Below, piece by piece: positions 8,984 through 18,923 of a stretch of 64,000 bases of DNA; the first letter of the stretch is position 1, and every line of letters starts with the position of its first letter. A program made the translations under genes and the position numbers. The notes under the pieces are model-generated. The model saw nothing but the letters and a program-made list of their open reading frames with translations. It did not search any database and was not told the DNA's origin. The stretch is from the NCBI GenBank assembly GCA_900318035.1, contig ONJC01000012.1, positions 1 through 64,000 on the forward strand, written 5' to 3'. The stretch comes from an uncultured Methanobrevibacter sp. GTDB taxonomy: Archaea > Methanobacteriota > Methanobacteria > Methanobacteriales > Methanobacteriaceae.

Positions 8984-9002
8984 ATTATCTACTACTTTTT
9001 AG
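8984..9002. repeat. ATTATCTACTACTTTTTAG motif, copy 3
   Basis: Identical to copy 1, and 68 bases from copy 2. It lies just downstream (minus strand) of the DUF4143 ATPase gene. Confidence 0.6.
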
Positions 9003-9044
9003 ACAGCTTAGTTTCATAATAGAAAGTCCCAAATAACCATTTTC

Positions 9045-10265
9045 TTAAATTTCATCACCTAATAAAAAGTCAATTATGTTCATATGTTTTATTCCATCTC
9101 TAGACATGTTAAATTCATCCATACTAAATACATATGCATCATATTTATCAGGAATGTTTAATAATGGTGTAAATTCCCGTTCTATTGTTTCATCAGAAGC
9201 TAAAAGATAAGCAACCTGAATATAAATTTTATTATTCTTATTTTTAGCTATGAAATCTACTTCCTTATTTTTAACCCAACCCACTTTAACTGAATATCCA
9301 CGTCTTAAAAGTTCAATATACACAATATTTTCAATTATTCTAGGTAACCATTTATTATTTTCATCAACCAACGCCTGATGAAATCCATGATCCGTTAAAT
9401 AGTATTTTTCATCTGTAGATAAGAGTTTTTTTCCAAGTATGTCTTCACGTAGCACTCTATGGCAAAATATTGATTCAACAATGAAGTTTGTATAATTATT
9501 GATAGTTTCTCTTGAAGTTCTTTTACTTTCAGATTTTAAAAAATTTGCAATACTTTTTTTAGAGAATGTCTGCCCTATGGAATTCATAATATAATAAACG
9601 AATCTTTTAAATGTGTCAATTCTTCTGATTTCATGTCTTGAAAGTATATCACTAATAATGATAGAATCATAGATGTCAAGAAGTGCATTGATTTTACCAT
9701 CTTCATCTTTTAAAGAAAGCAATGACGGCATTCCACCATATTCTATGTATTGCATGAAATATTCATATATCTTAGTTTTATCCATTTTAATATTGTTAAT
9801 TTCATTATGATACTTTAAAATTTCTTTAAATGAAAAAGGATAAATGTTTATATGAACATATCTTCCTGCGACCAATGTTGAAAGTTCAGATGAGAACAAT
9901 TTTGAATTAGATCCAGTAACATAAATATCACAATCAAAAGAAACCCTATATGAATTAATTGACTCTTCCCATTCATCAACCAATTGAATTTCATCAAACA
10001 ATAAATAGACCTTACCCTCAATATCTTTAACCTTATCTAAAACAACTTCATCCAATTCTTTTGATGTCTTAATATGTCTATATTTCACATTTTCTAATGA
10101 TATGTAAATTATATTCTCATCAGCAATACCTAAACCCTTAAGTTCCTCGATAATACTTTTTAAAAATGTTGTTTTTCCACATCTACGCAACCCAATAATA
10201 ATTTTAATAAAATCCGTGTCCAAATAGTTATAAAAAACATTAAGATAATCTTCTCTTTTAATCAT
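9045..10265 (-). CDS. AAA ATPase with C-terminal DUF4143 domain
   Basis: This is a 406-residue ATPase. Walker A is 'GLRRCGKTTFLKSI' (about residues 26-39) and Walker B is 'KVYLLFDEIQLV' (about 90-101). A sensor-like 'VTGSNSKL' follows. The C-terminal third (about 200-330) is the winged-helix and DUF4143 region, and the end holds a nuclease-like fold with 'EVDFIAKNK'. The family is common in archaea and accessory DNA, and its job is not established. GTGATT precedes ATG 10265. The gene is alone between a tandem repeat and a displaced DUF1848 end, inside the proposed accreted region. A C-terminal remnant of a relative is at 6521-6637. Confidence 0.85.
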   Translation of the reverse strand: MIKREDYLNVFYNYLDTDFIKIIIGLRRCGKTTFLKSIIEELKGLGIADENIIYISLENVKYRHIKTSKELDEVVLDKVKDIEGKVYLLFDEIQLVDEWEESINSYRVSFDCDIYVTGSNSKLFSSELSTLVAGRYVHINIYPFSFKEILKYHNEINNIKMDKTKIYEYFMQYIEYGGMPSLLSLKDEDGKINALLDIYDSIIISDILSRHEIRRIDTFKRFVYYIMNSIGQTFSKKSIANFLKSESKRTSRETINNYTNFIVESIFCHRVLREDILGKKLLSTDEKYYLTDHGFHQALVDENNKWLPRIIENIVYIELLRRGYSVKVGWVKNKEVDFIAKNKNNKIYIQVAYLLASDETIEREFTPLLNIPDKYDAYVFSMDEFNMSRDGIKHMNIIDFLLGDEI

Positions 10266-10318
10266 GCAATCACATCTTAATAATATATTAGATTATAATC
10301 ATATATAAATTTGTCAGT

Positions 10319-10450
10319 TATAACTTACAAAATTACAAAAATAAAAATAAAACAAAAGTATAACTTACAAAATTACAAAAATAAAAATAAAACAAAAGTA
10401 TAACTTACAAAATTACAAAAATAAAAATAAAACAAAAGTATAACTTACAA
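10319..10450. repeat. 40-bp tandem repeat, three full copies plus a part
   Basis: Units at 10319-10358, 10359-10398 and 10399-10438 appear identical, followed by 12 bases of a fourth. Each begins TATAACTTAC and is otherwise A-rich. The repeat sits in the 343-base gap between the DUF4143 ATPase and the DUF1848 gene. The rest of the gap (10266-10318 and 10451-10608) is AT-rich and holds nothing else recognisable apart from likely ATPase promoter sequence. Confidence 0.92.
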
Positions 10451-10608
10451 CATTATAATATAAAACAAGAAATACGTGATTTCACAGAACTTCAAAAAAT
10501 CTCTTTTTAGCAACAAATAAATTCAAATTGAATTCAATATATTTTAGAGGTTTATTTAAAAGTATCCTGAAAAAAAATGATTTAATTAAAAATGATTCAT
10601 GAAATTAA

Positions 10609-11532
10609 TTAAAATAGTTTCTGTTGTGTGTCAATATAGCTGGGTTCATCGACTTCCTTTATAACATCATTCTCATTAACATCACCAATCAGCAACGGCG
10701 AATTAGGATTATGCAACTTCTGGTTCTTTTTAACTAGCTTCATATTGGAGTTGGCATAGCAATATTTGCACCCATGCATGCAGGTATTATATAATCCAAT
10801 ATCCCTCCCCATTAAACAGTTGCATTCGCGATTGTGATATTTTCCTTTAGGGACTTTTAGATTATTTCCAATAGCCTTTTCCAACACCTGCTGTGTCATG
10901 CATCCTGATGAATCAAAACCAAACTGATCAAGCAATGTGCCCTCAACGCATGTCTTCATTTGAATGCCATATTCTTTAGCGGTTTTAGCGAAATTCTCAC
11001 CAATGACCAAACGTTCATCAACTGTTACCTCACGGGCCTCAGGAAAATTCCTCAATACTTTCTGATACAAATCAATGAAACTTATTGTGCAGTCTGAAGT
11101 GTATTCATGCAGTTCTGATGCCATTTCCTCAAACTTTTCAGTGTGAAAATCAAGATCGTACTTTTCAGTTATGAAAATCGGATCATATCTCCAGGACACT
11201 GCATTGATTCCTACAATCTCAGACAATTGCTTAAATGTTTTTATGACTTTTTTATAATCGGGAACATTGACTTCAATGTCTTTATCATAAGGGTTTATTG
11301 TTGTAAACCAAAACTGATTATAATCTGACAGCCTGTCCAAATTCTTTACCAAAGGCTTTGGATTTTTGGAGCAGAAACATATTACATCGACGGTTTTGGG
11401 ATTGAAGTTATACTTGTAAATCTGATTGTTATAGGGGTTTTTGCTGAGTACAAAACCTTCATCAATTCTGTTCAAGAACCATTTAGTAAAAAAAGCAGGA
11501 ATATCAGTTCTTGTACCTGTATTAAGTATCAT
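10609..11532 (-). CDS. DUF1848 family protein (radical-SAM-like cysteine motif)
   Basis: This 307-residue protein belongs to DUF1848. It begins MILNTGTRTDIPAFF. The reading frame is open for another 49 codons upstream, but that part overlaps the thiolase gene and reads as low-quality Arg-rich sequence, so ATG 11532 is chosen. The C-terminal third holds 'RDIGLYNTCMHGCKYCYAN', a CxxxCxxC-type cluster similar to radical SAM enzymes, plus 'CNCLMG' just before it. The enzymatic role is unknown. The start codon lies just after the terminator of the thiolase gene. The last 52 codons occur twice more, at 8755 and 2805. Confidence 0.85.
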   Translation of the reverse strand: MILNTGTRTDIPAFFTKWFLNRIDEGFVLSKNPYNNQIYKYNFNPKTVDVICFCSKNPKPLVKNLDRLSDYNQFWFTTINPYDKDIEVNVPDYKKVIKTFKQLSEIVGINAVSWRYDPIFITEKYDLDFHTEKFEEMASELHEYTSDCTISFIDLYQKVLRNFPEAREVTVDERLVIGENFAKTAKEYGIQMKTCVEGTLLDQFGFDSSGCMTQQVLEKAIGNNLKVPKGKYHNRECNCLMGRDIGLYNTCMHGCKYCYANSNMKLVKKNQKLHNPNSPLLIGDVNENDVIKEVDEPSYIDTQQKLF

Positions 11533-12728
<1,196 letters not shown>

Positions 12729-13766
12729 TTACATTTTAATTTTGCCTTTGAATTTAGCATAAACCGCATAATCAACATATGTTTTATCATTGATGATTTC
12801 CTGTGTTTTTGGAGCTAAATCTCTTCTTTCTTTAATTTCATCTTTAACATGTATTGTGAATCCATCACTTCCTGCACCTGAACCGTATGAAATGACAAAA
12901 ATCTTATCTCCAGGTTCTGCTACATCCAAAATATTGGACAATGCCAATGGCACTGCACCGGAATAGGTGTTACCAATATTAGGAGTTAAAAGTCCCTGTT
13001 TGATTTGTTCAGATGTGAAACCTAATTTTTTACCTGCCCTGAGGTAGAATTTACCGTTAGGCTGATGGAAACATGCATAATCATAATCTTCAGGTTTTGA
13101 ATCGGTTTCTTCGAACAGCATTTTTGCTGTACTTAAAACATGCTTGAAGTAAGCAGGCTCTCCTGTAAAACGACCTCCGTGAGAAGGATAGTTTTCACCT
13201 TCTCTCCTGTAGAAATCAGGAGTGTCGGTTGTGAAACTGCATGTGTGTTCAATGTCAGCTATTGTATTTTCATTTCCGATAATGTAAGCTGCACCACCTG
13301 CTGATGCTGTGTATTCCAAAGCGTCTCCAGGCGCACCCTGTGATGTGTCAGCACCAATAGCCAAACCGTATTCAATCATTCCTGATTTGACAAGACCCAT
13401 AGTCATTTGGATACCTGCGGTTCCTGCCTTACATGCGAATTCCAAATCAGCTGCAGTCAATTTTGGAGTTGCGCAAATCGCTTCAGCAACAATGGAAGCA
13501 GTCGGCTTTACTGCATAAGGATGTGATTCGGAACCAACATAAACAGCACCGATTTTACTTGGATCAATTTGAGCTCTTGCTAGTGCATATCTAGCAGCAG
13601 TTACTGCAATAGTAGCAGTGTCTTCATCAGCAGAAGGAACGGATTTTTCATTGACAACCAATCCATTTGATAGGGCTACAGGGTCATCTCCCCATACCTT
13701 TGCAATTTCCTCTACTTTAATTCTATAAGATGGCACGTGTGCACCATATCCTACTATTCCTACCAT
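12729..13766 (-). CDS. Hydroxymethylglutaryl-CoA synthase
   Basis: The enzyme makes HMG-CoA from acetoacetyl-CoA and acetyl-CoA, the second mevalonate step. It has 345 residues, typical of the archaeal form. Catalytic residues are visible: Glu in '[11 protein letters not shown]', Cys in '[11 protein letters not shown]' and His in '[10 protein letters not shown]'. The ribosome binding site is AAGGTGATTTA before ATG 13766, and an AT-rich promoter region lies at 13790-13860. It is first in an operon with the thiolase, which suits substrate hand-over between the two enzymes. Confidence 0.93.
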   Translation of the reverse strand: MVGIVGYGAHVPSYRIKVEEIAKVWGDDPVALSNGLVVNEKSVPSADEDTATIAVTAARYALARAQIDPSKIGAVYVGSESHPYAVKPTASIVAEAICATPKLTAADLEFACKAGTAGIQMTMGLVKSGMIEYGLAIGADTSQGAPGDALEYTASAGGAAYIIGNENTIADIEHTCSFTTDTPDFYRREGENYPSHGGRFTGEPAYFKHVLSTAKMLFEETDSKPEDYDYACFHQPNGKFYLRAGKKLGFTSEQIKQGLLTPNIGNTYSGAVPLALSNILDVAEPGDKIFVISYGSGAGSDGFTIHVKDEIKERRDLAPKTQEIINDKTYVDYAVYAKFKGKIKM

Positions 13767-13910
13767 TAAATCACCTTAAATAATAATCTTGAACGACATT
13801 AAAAATTAATTTAATTATTAATATTTTATTTTTATTATTATATAAAATTAACTAATAAAAAAGTATTTTTAAACAAAATAAGAATTTTAAAAAAAGAATA
13901 GAATTCCAGA

Positions 13911-13984
13911 TGCAGTTGCCGGGATTCGAACCCGGGTTGTAGGCTTGGAAGGCCCAAGTAATAACCAGACTATACCACAACTGC
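13911..13984 (-). tRNA. tRNA-Gly (anticodon TCC)
   Basis: A 74-base cloverleaf. The acceptor stem is GCAGTTG with CAACTGC and discriminator A. The anticodon stem is TGGGC/GCCTA with loop CTTCCAA, giving anticodon TCC. The T arm has the GGTTCGAATCC core. No CCA is encoded. Confidence 0.93.
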
Positions 13985-13992
13985 ATAAAAAG

Positions 13993-14066
<74 letters not shown>

Positions 14067-14101
14067 ATAAAAACTAACAACAAATAAACTTATGTTTTAA
14101 T

Positions 14102-14111
14102 AATATATAAA
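14102..14111 (-). promoter_or_regulatory. TATA box of the tRNA-Gly pair
   Basis: TTTATATATT on the minus strand lies about 35 bases before the first tRNA base. Confidence 0.55.
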
Positions 14112-14161
14112 GGTTTCGTTTAAATTAATCTTTTTGAAAATAAATGAAAAAATTGGATGAA

Positions 14162-14830
14162 TTAAATTTTATGTGCAATAACACAAATCCAATCATTTTC
14201 ATCATTCAGGTATGCTTTGAAATCCTTAAATCCTGCAGTTTCAAGAGATTGTCTTAAAACCTCCTCTGAATATATTTTCATGTCCAATAATTCAACCAAA
14301 TCATCATATTTTTCCATTTCGCCTTCCCTGTAAACCGCCTCATTGCAGATGAATATGAATCCGTCCTTTTTAAGAACCCTGTTTACTTCCTTCAAATCAT
14401 TGATGAAGTCAGGCCAGAAATAGATTGTCTCAAAGCATGTTGCAATATCAAAGGTTTCATCATAAAACGGCATTTCAGAAACGGATCCCTGAAGCACATT
14501 CACGATTCCCCTGTCAATGGCATCCCTGTTGAGTTCGGTTGACTTTTCAACGCTGACATCCGAGTAGTCTATTCCGACAACCCGGCCGTTATCTGATATC
14601 TGTGATGCAAAGCGCTCAATGTTTCTTCCACCGCCACAGCCTATATCAAGAATTTTACTGTCTTCGCTGATGTCAAAATGGCTTACGCCCCACTGCGCCA
14701 TGCTTTCATGAGACCTGTTCATCCTGTCCAGTATCTGATGGCCCAGTTCGCCTTCGGGTTTTCTTGCATTCTTAATCAATTCCTTATCTTCAATGTGATG
14801 ACCTGTGTTTACCTTATCATTGTCACTCAT
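14162..14830 (-). CDS. Class I SAM-dependent methyltransferase
   Basis: This is a 222-residue Rossmann-fold methyltransferase. Motif I is 'ILDIGCGGGRNIERF' (about residues 65-79). An acidic motif II follows ('VVGIDYSDVS'), and the post-I region has 'VLQGSVSEMPF', as in methyltransferase 11/25 families. 'DIATCFETIYFWPD' is the motif III area. The target is unknown. GTGATAAT precedes ATG 14830. The gene begins 4 bases after the tgtA stop and is probably in its operon, but a tRNA target is not shown by that alone. Confidence 0.85.
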   Translation of the reverse strand: MSDNDKVNTGHHIEDKELIKNARKPEGELGHQILDRMNRSHESMAQWGVSHFDISEDSKILDIGCGGGRNIERFASQISDNGRVVGIDYSDVSVEKSTELNRDAIDRGIVNVLQGSVSEMPFYDETFDIATCFETIYFWPDFINDLKEVNRVLKKDGFIFICNEAVYREGEMEKYDDLVELLDMKIYSEEVLRQSLETAGFKDFKAYLNDENDWICVIAHKI

Positions 14831-14834
14831 ATTA

Positions 14835-16814
14835 TCACTTTTTAAATCCTTTTCTGGTTTTGATGGCCTGTCCTGTTTGGAACTGTTCTATTTCACATGC
14901 TCCAAGCAATGCCTTTCCATAGGCAAGCAACTTGTCCTGTTCATTGACAATCAGAACTTCATCCTTTGCCCTTATGTTTTCATCACAATCCACTACAAAT
15001 TTGCAGAAAACGCTTTTTCCGTCAAGTGCAAATGGTTCTGAGTCCTTGTTTACAACAACCCTGTTTTGCGGATAAGGCATGCGATTGTGAAGTCTTTTTG
15101 CACCTTCCTTTGATAGAATCAGGTATGAATCTGATGCCCTCATATTCACAATCAGAACCTTGCCGTCATAGATGTGTCTGATTTTGCCTGTCTTTTTACT
15201 CTTCTCTATGTTGATGTTGCCGGTGAAAAGAGCATCGCCAGCTCCAACACCGAACTGATAATCCGCAATTGCCTTAACCTTTTTGACATCATCCTTTCTG
15301 TATCTGATTTCATCTGAAAAGTCGGATTTTTCATATAGTCCGAGTTCCAGATTTTTTACAACCCTTGAGTGAATCAGGACCTGATCATAGTATTCCACAA
15401 ATTCAGAGATGAAGTCCTCCATAAACTCTATTGCATCAACGTCACGTGTTTTTGGAGCATCATTCTGGCTTAAAGGATAAACCTCATCGATTTCAAGAGG
15501 TATCAATCCGAACGGAACATCCAAAACCATGAAGTCTGTGTCTTCGAGGTCCAAATCCTTTTGAGCCCCATATACATAAAATTCGCCGAGTTTACCAGAT
15601 ACGAATTTAGAGTAAGGCTTTCTTGAAGGAGGCAATATTACCAAATCACGTTTTTTAGGCATGCGACGAAGCTTCTGCATGTGCCTCAGGACTTCACTCC
15701 TGCAGAGTGATTCGGAACCTGTGTAGAAAAATGCGGACTTTTTGCTTCTCGGGTCATATTTTTCCAAATCCTTTGAGTAGTTTCCCAGATGCCTTACGGC
15801 TTCAAGAAGTGCCGGGTGGGCTCTGCAGCGTTCCTCAACAAGTTCCATCAAATTGCCGTCATAGATTGCCTGTCTGATTAACCTCAACTCTGCAAATGAA
15901 ACATGCAGGTTGTGCTGAGCTATCAAATCTCTTCTTTTCTCTTTCGGCATTGCCCTCAAGTCATCAGGAGTGTATTTTGTGCACACTTCACATGAACATG
16001 GCATTTCCTGGAGGTTTTCAAGCTTATATGTTCCTCTTGTTGACAGGAGCCTGTCGTCATCTGCATACAATATGTATGCCGCTGAGTCAAAAAGGTCGCA
16101 TCCCATTGCAACACAAAGGGCAAATATCATCGGATGGCCCGCTCCCATAAGATGGCGGGGAACGGTATCTGAAAGTTCAGCCATTGAATTCATCACGACA
16201 TCTACAAGATCCCTGTAGTGGTATGACTCCATTAGAGGAACAACCGCACCTATCGGATATAAATCCGCATCAAGCTTTGAAAGCTCCCTTGCGCATTGTC
16301 TTCTGAGGTCTAGAAATGTTGATCCCTGAACTACTGAATTCAGCATCATTTCCATATTCTGCTCTTTTTTATATGCAACAGCCTCTTTTGCACGTTCAAG
16401 AGTAATTTCCAAATCGCTTTCAGCCTTTTCACGGTCAACGAAAGGAGCTGTAGGAATGTCAAGACTTGTTCCTATGTCTGTTTTAATCAGTTCCTGAAAT
16501 TCGATGACTTCCCTGTTTGTGATTTCAACATCACCGTAAACGGACAGCTGGAAAGACCCGGAATCTGTCATGATAGGGCCGTCAAAATGGATCAGCTCAT
16601 GCAATCCCTTCTCGACAGCTTCCTTTTTCAAGTCTTCATCTTTGTAAATGAGGTATGCGTTGGTAATGACGATGTCCGCCCCGTATTTGCCAACATCGAT
16701 TTCCTGTTTTCTAGGATGTATGACAGGCATCAGTGCAGGGGTTTTAACATCACCGTGTTTTGTTTTCAAAACACCCACACGCCCCATATTATCTTTAGCT
16801 TTAATTTCAAACAT
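14835..16814 (-). CDS. tgtA: tRNA-guanine(15) transglycosylase (archaeosine synthesis)
   Basis: The enzyme swaps guanine-15 of tRNA for preQ0, the first step in making archaeosine. At 659 residues it has the full archaeal length. The catalytic domain (about 1-350) has 'MTDSGSFQLSVYGD' with the nucleophile region, and the zinc ligands 'CSCEVC' plus a downstream His. A middle domain follows, and the C-terminal PUA domain (about 580-655) ends near 'RTRKGFKK'. The ribosome binding site is AAGGTTAA before ATG 16814. The methyltransferase gene follows directly. Confidence 0.95.
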   Translation of the reverse strand: MFEIKAKDNMGRVGVLKTKHGDVKTPALMPVIHPRKQEIDVGKYGADIVITNAYLIYKDEDLKKEAVEKGLHELIHFDGPIMTDSGSFQLSVYGDVEITNREVIEFQELIKTDIGTSLDIPTAPFVDREKAESDLEITLERAKEAVAYKKEQNMEMMLNSVVQGSTFLDLRRQCARELSKLDADLYPIGAVVPLMESYHYRDLVDVVMNSMAELSDTVPRHLMGAGHPMIFALCVAMGCDLFDSAAYILYADDDRLLSTRGTYKLENLQEMPCSCEVCTKYTPDDLRAMPKEKRRDLIAQHNLHVSFAELRLIRQAIYDGNLMELVEERCRAHPALLEAVRHLGNYSKDLEKYDPRSKKSAFFYTGSESLCRSEVLRHMQKLRRMPKKRDLVILPPSRKPYSKFVSGKLGEFYVYGAQKDLDLEDTDFMVLDVPFGLIPLEIDEVYPLSQNDAPKTRDVDAIEFMEDFISEFVEYYDQVLIHSRVVKNLELGLYEKSDFSDEIRYRKDDVKKVKAIADYQFGVGAGDALFTGNINIEKSKKTGKIRHIYDGKVLIVNMRASDSYLILSKEGAKRLHNRMPYPQNRVVVNKDSEPFALDGKSVFCKFVVDCDENIRAKDEVLIVNEQDKLLAYGKALLGACEIEQFQTGQAIKTRKGFKK

Positions 16815-17042
16815 ATTATTTAACCTTAATAATTTGATTGGTGAACCTGATTACAAGAATGTAATTGTTGAAAAAAATCAAGTTCTAAAATAAATAGTCT
16901 CTAAAAAAAATTAGAGTGTTAATTATATCTACATTAACATTAAGCTAGAAATTATATAAATTTTGCTCATCTGGGAATTTAAAAATAAACCTGACATGAC
17001 AAAAAAGAGCCAACCCATCAAATTGTATTGAAAAAAAATATG

Positions 17043-17083
17043 GAGAAAAAAAGGAAAAATGGAGGTTAAGTAAAACTTAACCT
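17043..17083 (-). terminator. Terminator of the Lys-rich secreted protein gene
   Basis: AGGTTAAG and CTTAACCT (17063-17083) form an 8-bp stem with a 5-nt loop. On the minus strand a T-rich tract follows. Confidence 0.7.
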
Positions 17084-17094
17084 GTTATTTGTGT

Positions 17095-17868
17095 TTATAA
17101 TTTAGCCCTCTCCTTAATAGATTTTTTAGCTAAATTTTTATTTGCCTTTTTAGCTTTTTTATGGTATTTAACCTTTTTAGATGTTTTTTTGGTATTTTTG
17201 GCTTTTTTATGTTTTTTATCAGATTTTTTCACGACTTTTGATTTCTTTTTAATGTCATCATTGCCCAGGTCAGATGAATTCTTATCACCATGGCCCATCG
17301 GAGCTGATTCATTATTATTTTTATCATTTAAAGGGGATTTTTGATTGTTTTTGAAATTAGGAGAAATATTATTCATGCCAATCAATTTAGAAACAACATC
17401 ATCCATCAAATCTCCATTTTGGGGAGGAATGGATTTATTGTCCATTAAACCGTTAGGTTCATCGAATTTATGTTTCATATCAAAAGATTCGTTTACTGGA
17501 GGCTTAAACATGTCAAAGCCAGTATTGTTATCCAAACGCCCATCATCTTCAGGTTTTATATCCATTTTGTGTTTGTACAAATTCTCATTGCTTCTATTGT
17601 CTCCAGGATCTCCCGGAGTTTTATCGAATGATTTTTGTTCATCATGGGATTTGAAATCAAAACCAAAATCATCATCATGATTTTGAATATCTCCATCGCC
17701 AAATCTTTCGCCGGCAATATCTTTGTTTGCCATATCCGCAGATTTCATTGACAGATTTGATCCCGTCCCATCAGCTTCAGCATCACTGACAGCTGAAACC
17801 TCAGATATTATAGCGAAAGATAACATAATGAGCAAAAACATTACAACAACATTTCGTCTATCATGCAT
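17095..17868 (-). CDS. Secreted low-complexity protein with Lys-rich C-terminus
   Basis: I do not recognise a family. The protein (257 residues from ATG 17868) starts with a clear signal peptide: MHDRRN, a hydrophobic stretch of about 18 residues, and an Ala-Val-Ser cleavage region. The middle is rich in Asp, Asn, Gly and Pro. The last 55 or so residues are extremely basic (SDKKHKKAKNTKK-like). An in-frame TTG lies ten codons upstream, but GAGATGA before ATG 17868 fits the start. The basic tail could bind an acidic wall or surface polymer; that is inference. It is monocistronic with its own terminator. Confidence 0.7.
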   Translation of the reverse strand: MHDRRNVVVMFLLIMLSFAIISEVSAVSDAEADGTGSNLSMKSADMANKDIAGERFGDGDIQNHDDDFGFDFKSHDEQKSFDKTPGDPGDNRSNENLYKHKMDIKPEDDGRLDNNTGFDMFKPPVNESFDMKHKFDEPNGLMDNKSIPPQNGDLMDDVVSKLIGMNNISPNFKNNQKSPLNDKNNNESAPMGHGDKNSSDLGNDDIKKKSKVVKKSDKKHKKAKNTKKTSKKVKYHKKAKKANKNLAKKSIKERAKL

Positions 17869-18923
17869 ATTTTCATCTCGCTTTTTTTTGACAATCAAAA
17901 TTTCACAAAATTTTTAACTCCAATTTAGTGTTAAAACTCATGAATATTCACGATTGTCAGTTAGTATTAACTAAAAACTACTATATAAATCTTTTTACTT
18001 GATTTTAGCCAAAAATTAACAAAATATAAGAAAAATAAGCATTTTTAGGTGAAAAATTAAACGGCTAAAAATCCTCCGAATGACCTCTTAAAACCCGAAA
18101 TCAAACATAACCTGTCCCGTCAGCACCACCATTATTCAAATCAAATCTAGACAAATCAGCCCCAATAAGATTAAATCTGATTAAACAAGCCTTTTTTAAA
18201 TAGAATAAGATTATTTAATAGTTGATTATTTAAAATAACAAAAATTTTTAAGCAAAAAGGACATTAACGAATTGAAAATAGAAAAGCTTTTAGAATTTTC
18301 CAATTAATGAAAAAAGCATTATCCGATTGAATTTGTAAAAATAAGTGAAAAATCATCAGATTAAAAATCAGACAATTATGGTCAAAATCATTGGCACCAG
18401 ATTCAAATAAAATGGAAAAGCTCATTTTAAACTCAAATAATCAAAAACGATTCATATAAACCTGTTTTCATAAAAATTGAAGCTTAAAATCAAATTTAAA
18501 TTTTAATGGAAAAAACATGAAAATATGAGCCCATATCGATTTGATTTCTAAAAAAAGAATTTTAACTATCACAAACCACACTGAAAATAATGAAATCGAA
18601 TGAATTTAAGACTTTAAAAATCAGTTAACCTGAATCAGATTTTCAATTTTCCAAGAAGTGCACAAAACCCGACAGACAATTCATATCACTGTAAAATAAA
18701 ATTTTAAATATTCAATTCATCAAATTTAAAAAAACAGAGAAAAAACAGACATAATCTATCAAAAAGAATATTTAAAGAAACATATACGAAAAACAAGCCG
18801 TTTAATCTGTATTTTAAATGGATTTTTTGAAAAATTAAAAATCAACCAAAAATGACAAAGCCCACACTTTCCCGATTGCATCACCTATTAAAACTATGAA
18901 ATCCAAAATATTGTTTAGATAAA
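17869..18923. other. About 1 kb A-rich gene desert
   Basis: No gene is supported. A TATA-like ATTTATATAG (17979-17989, minus strand) probably drives the Lys-rich protein gene. The block at 18061-18190 is richer in G and C than the rest. On the minus strand it has an open frame of about 38 codons without a start codon, which could be a decayed gene end or part of an unannotated RNA. Confidence 0.45.

Noticed and set aside
10319-10450. CRISPR array
   Set aside because: Units are directly adjacent without spacers, and no cas gene is near.
18122-18240. Minus-strand frame of about 38 codons
   Set aside because: It has no start codon or ribosome binding site. It is kept only as a possible remnant.
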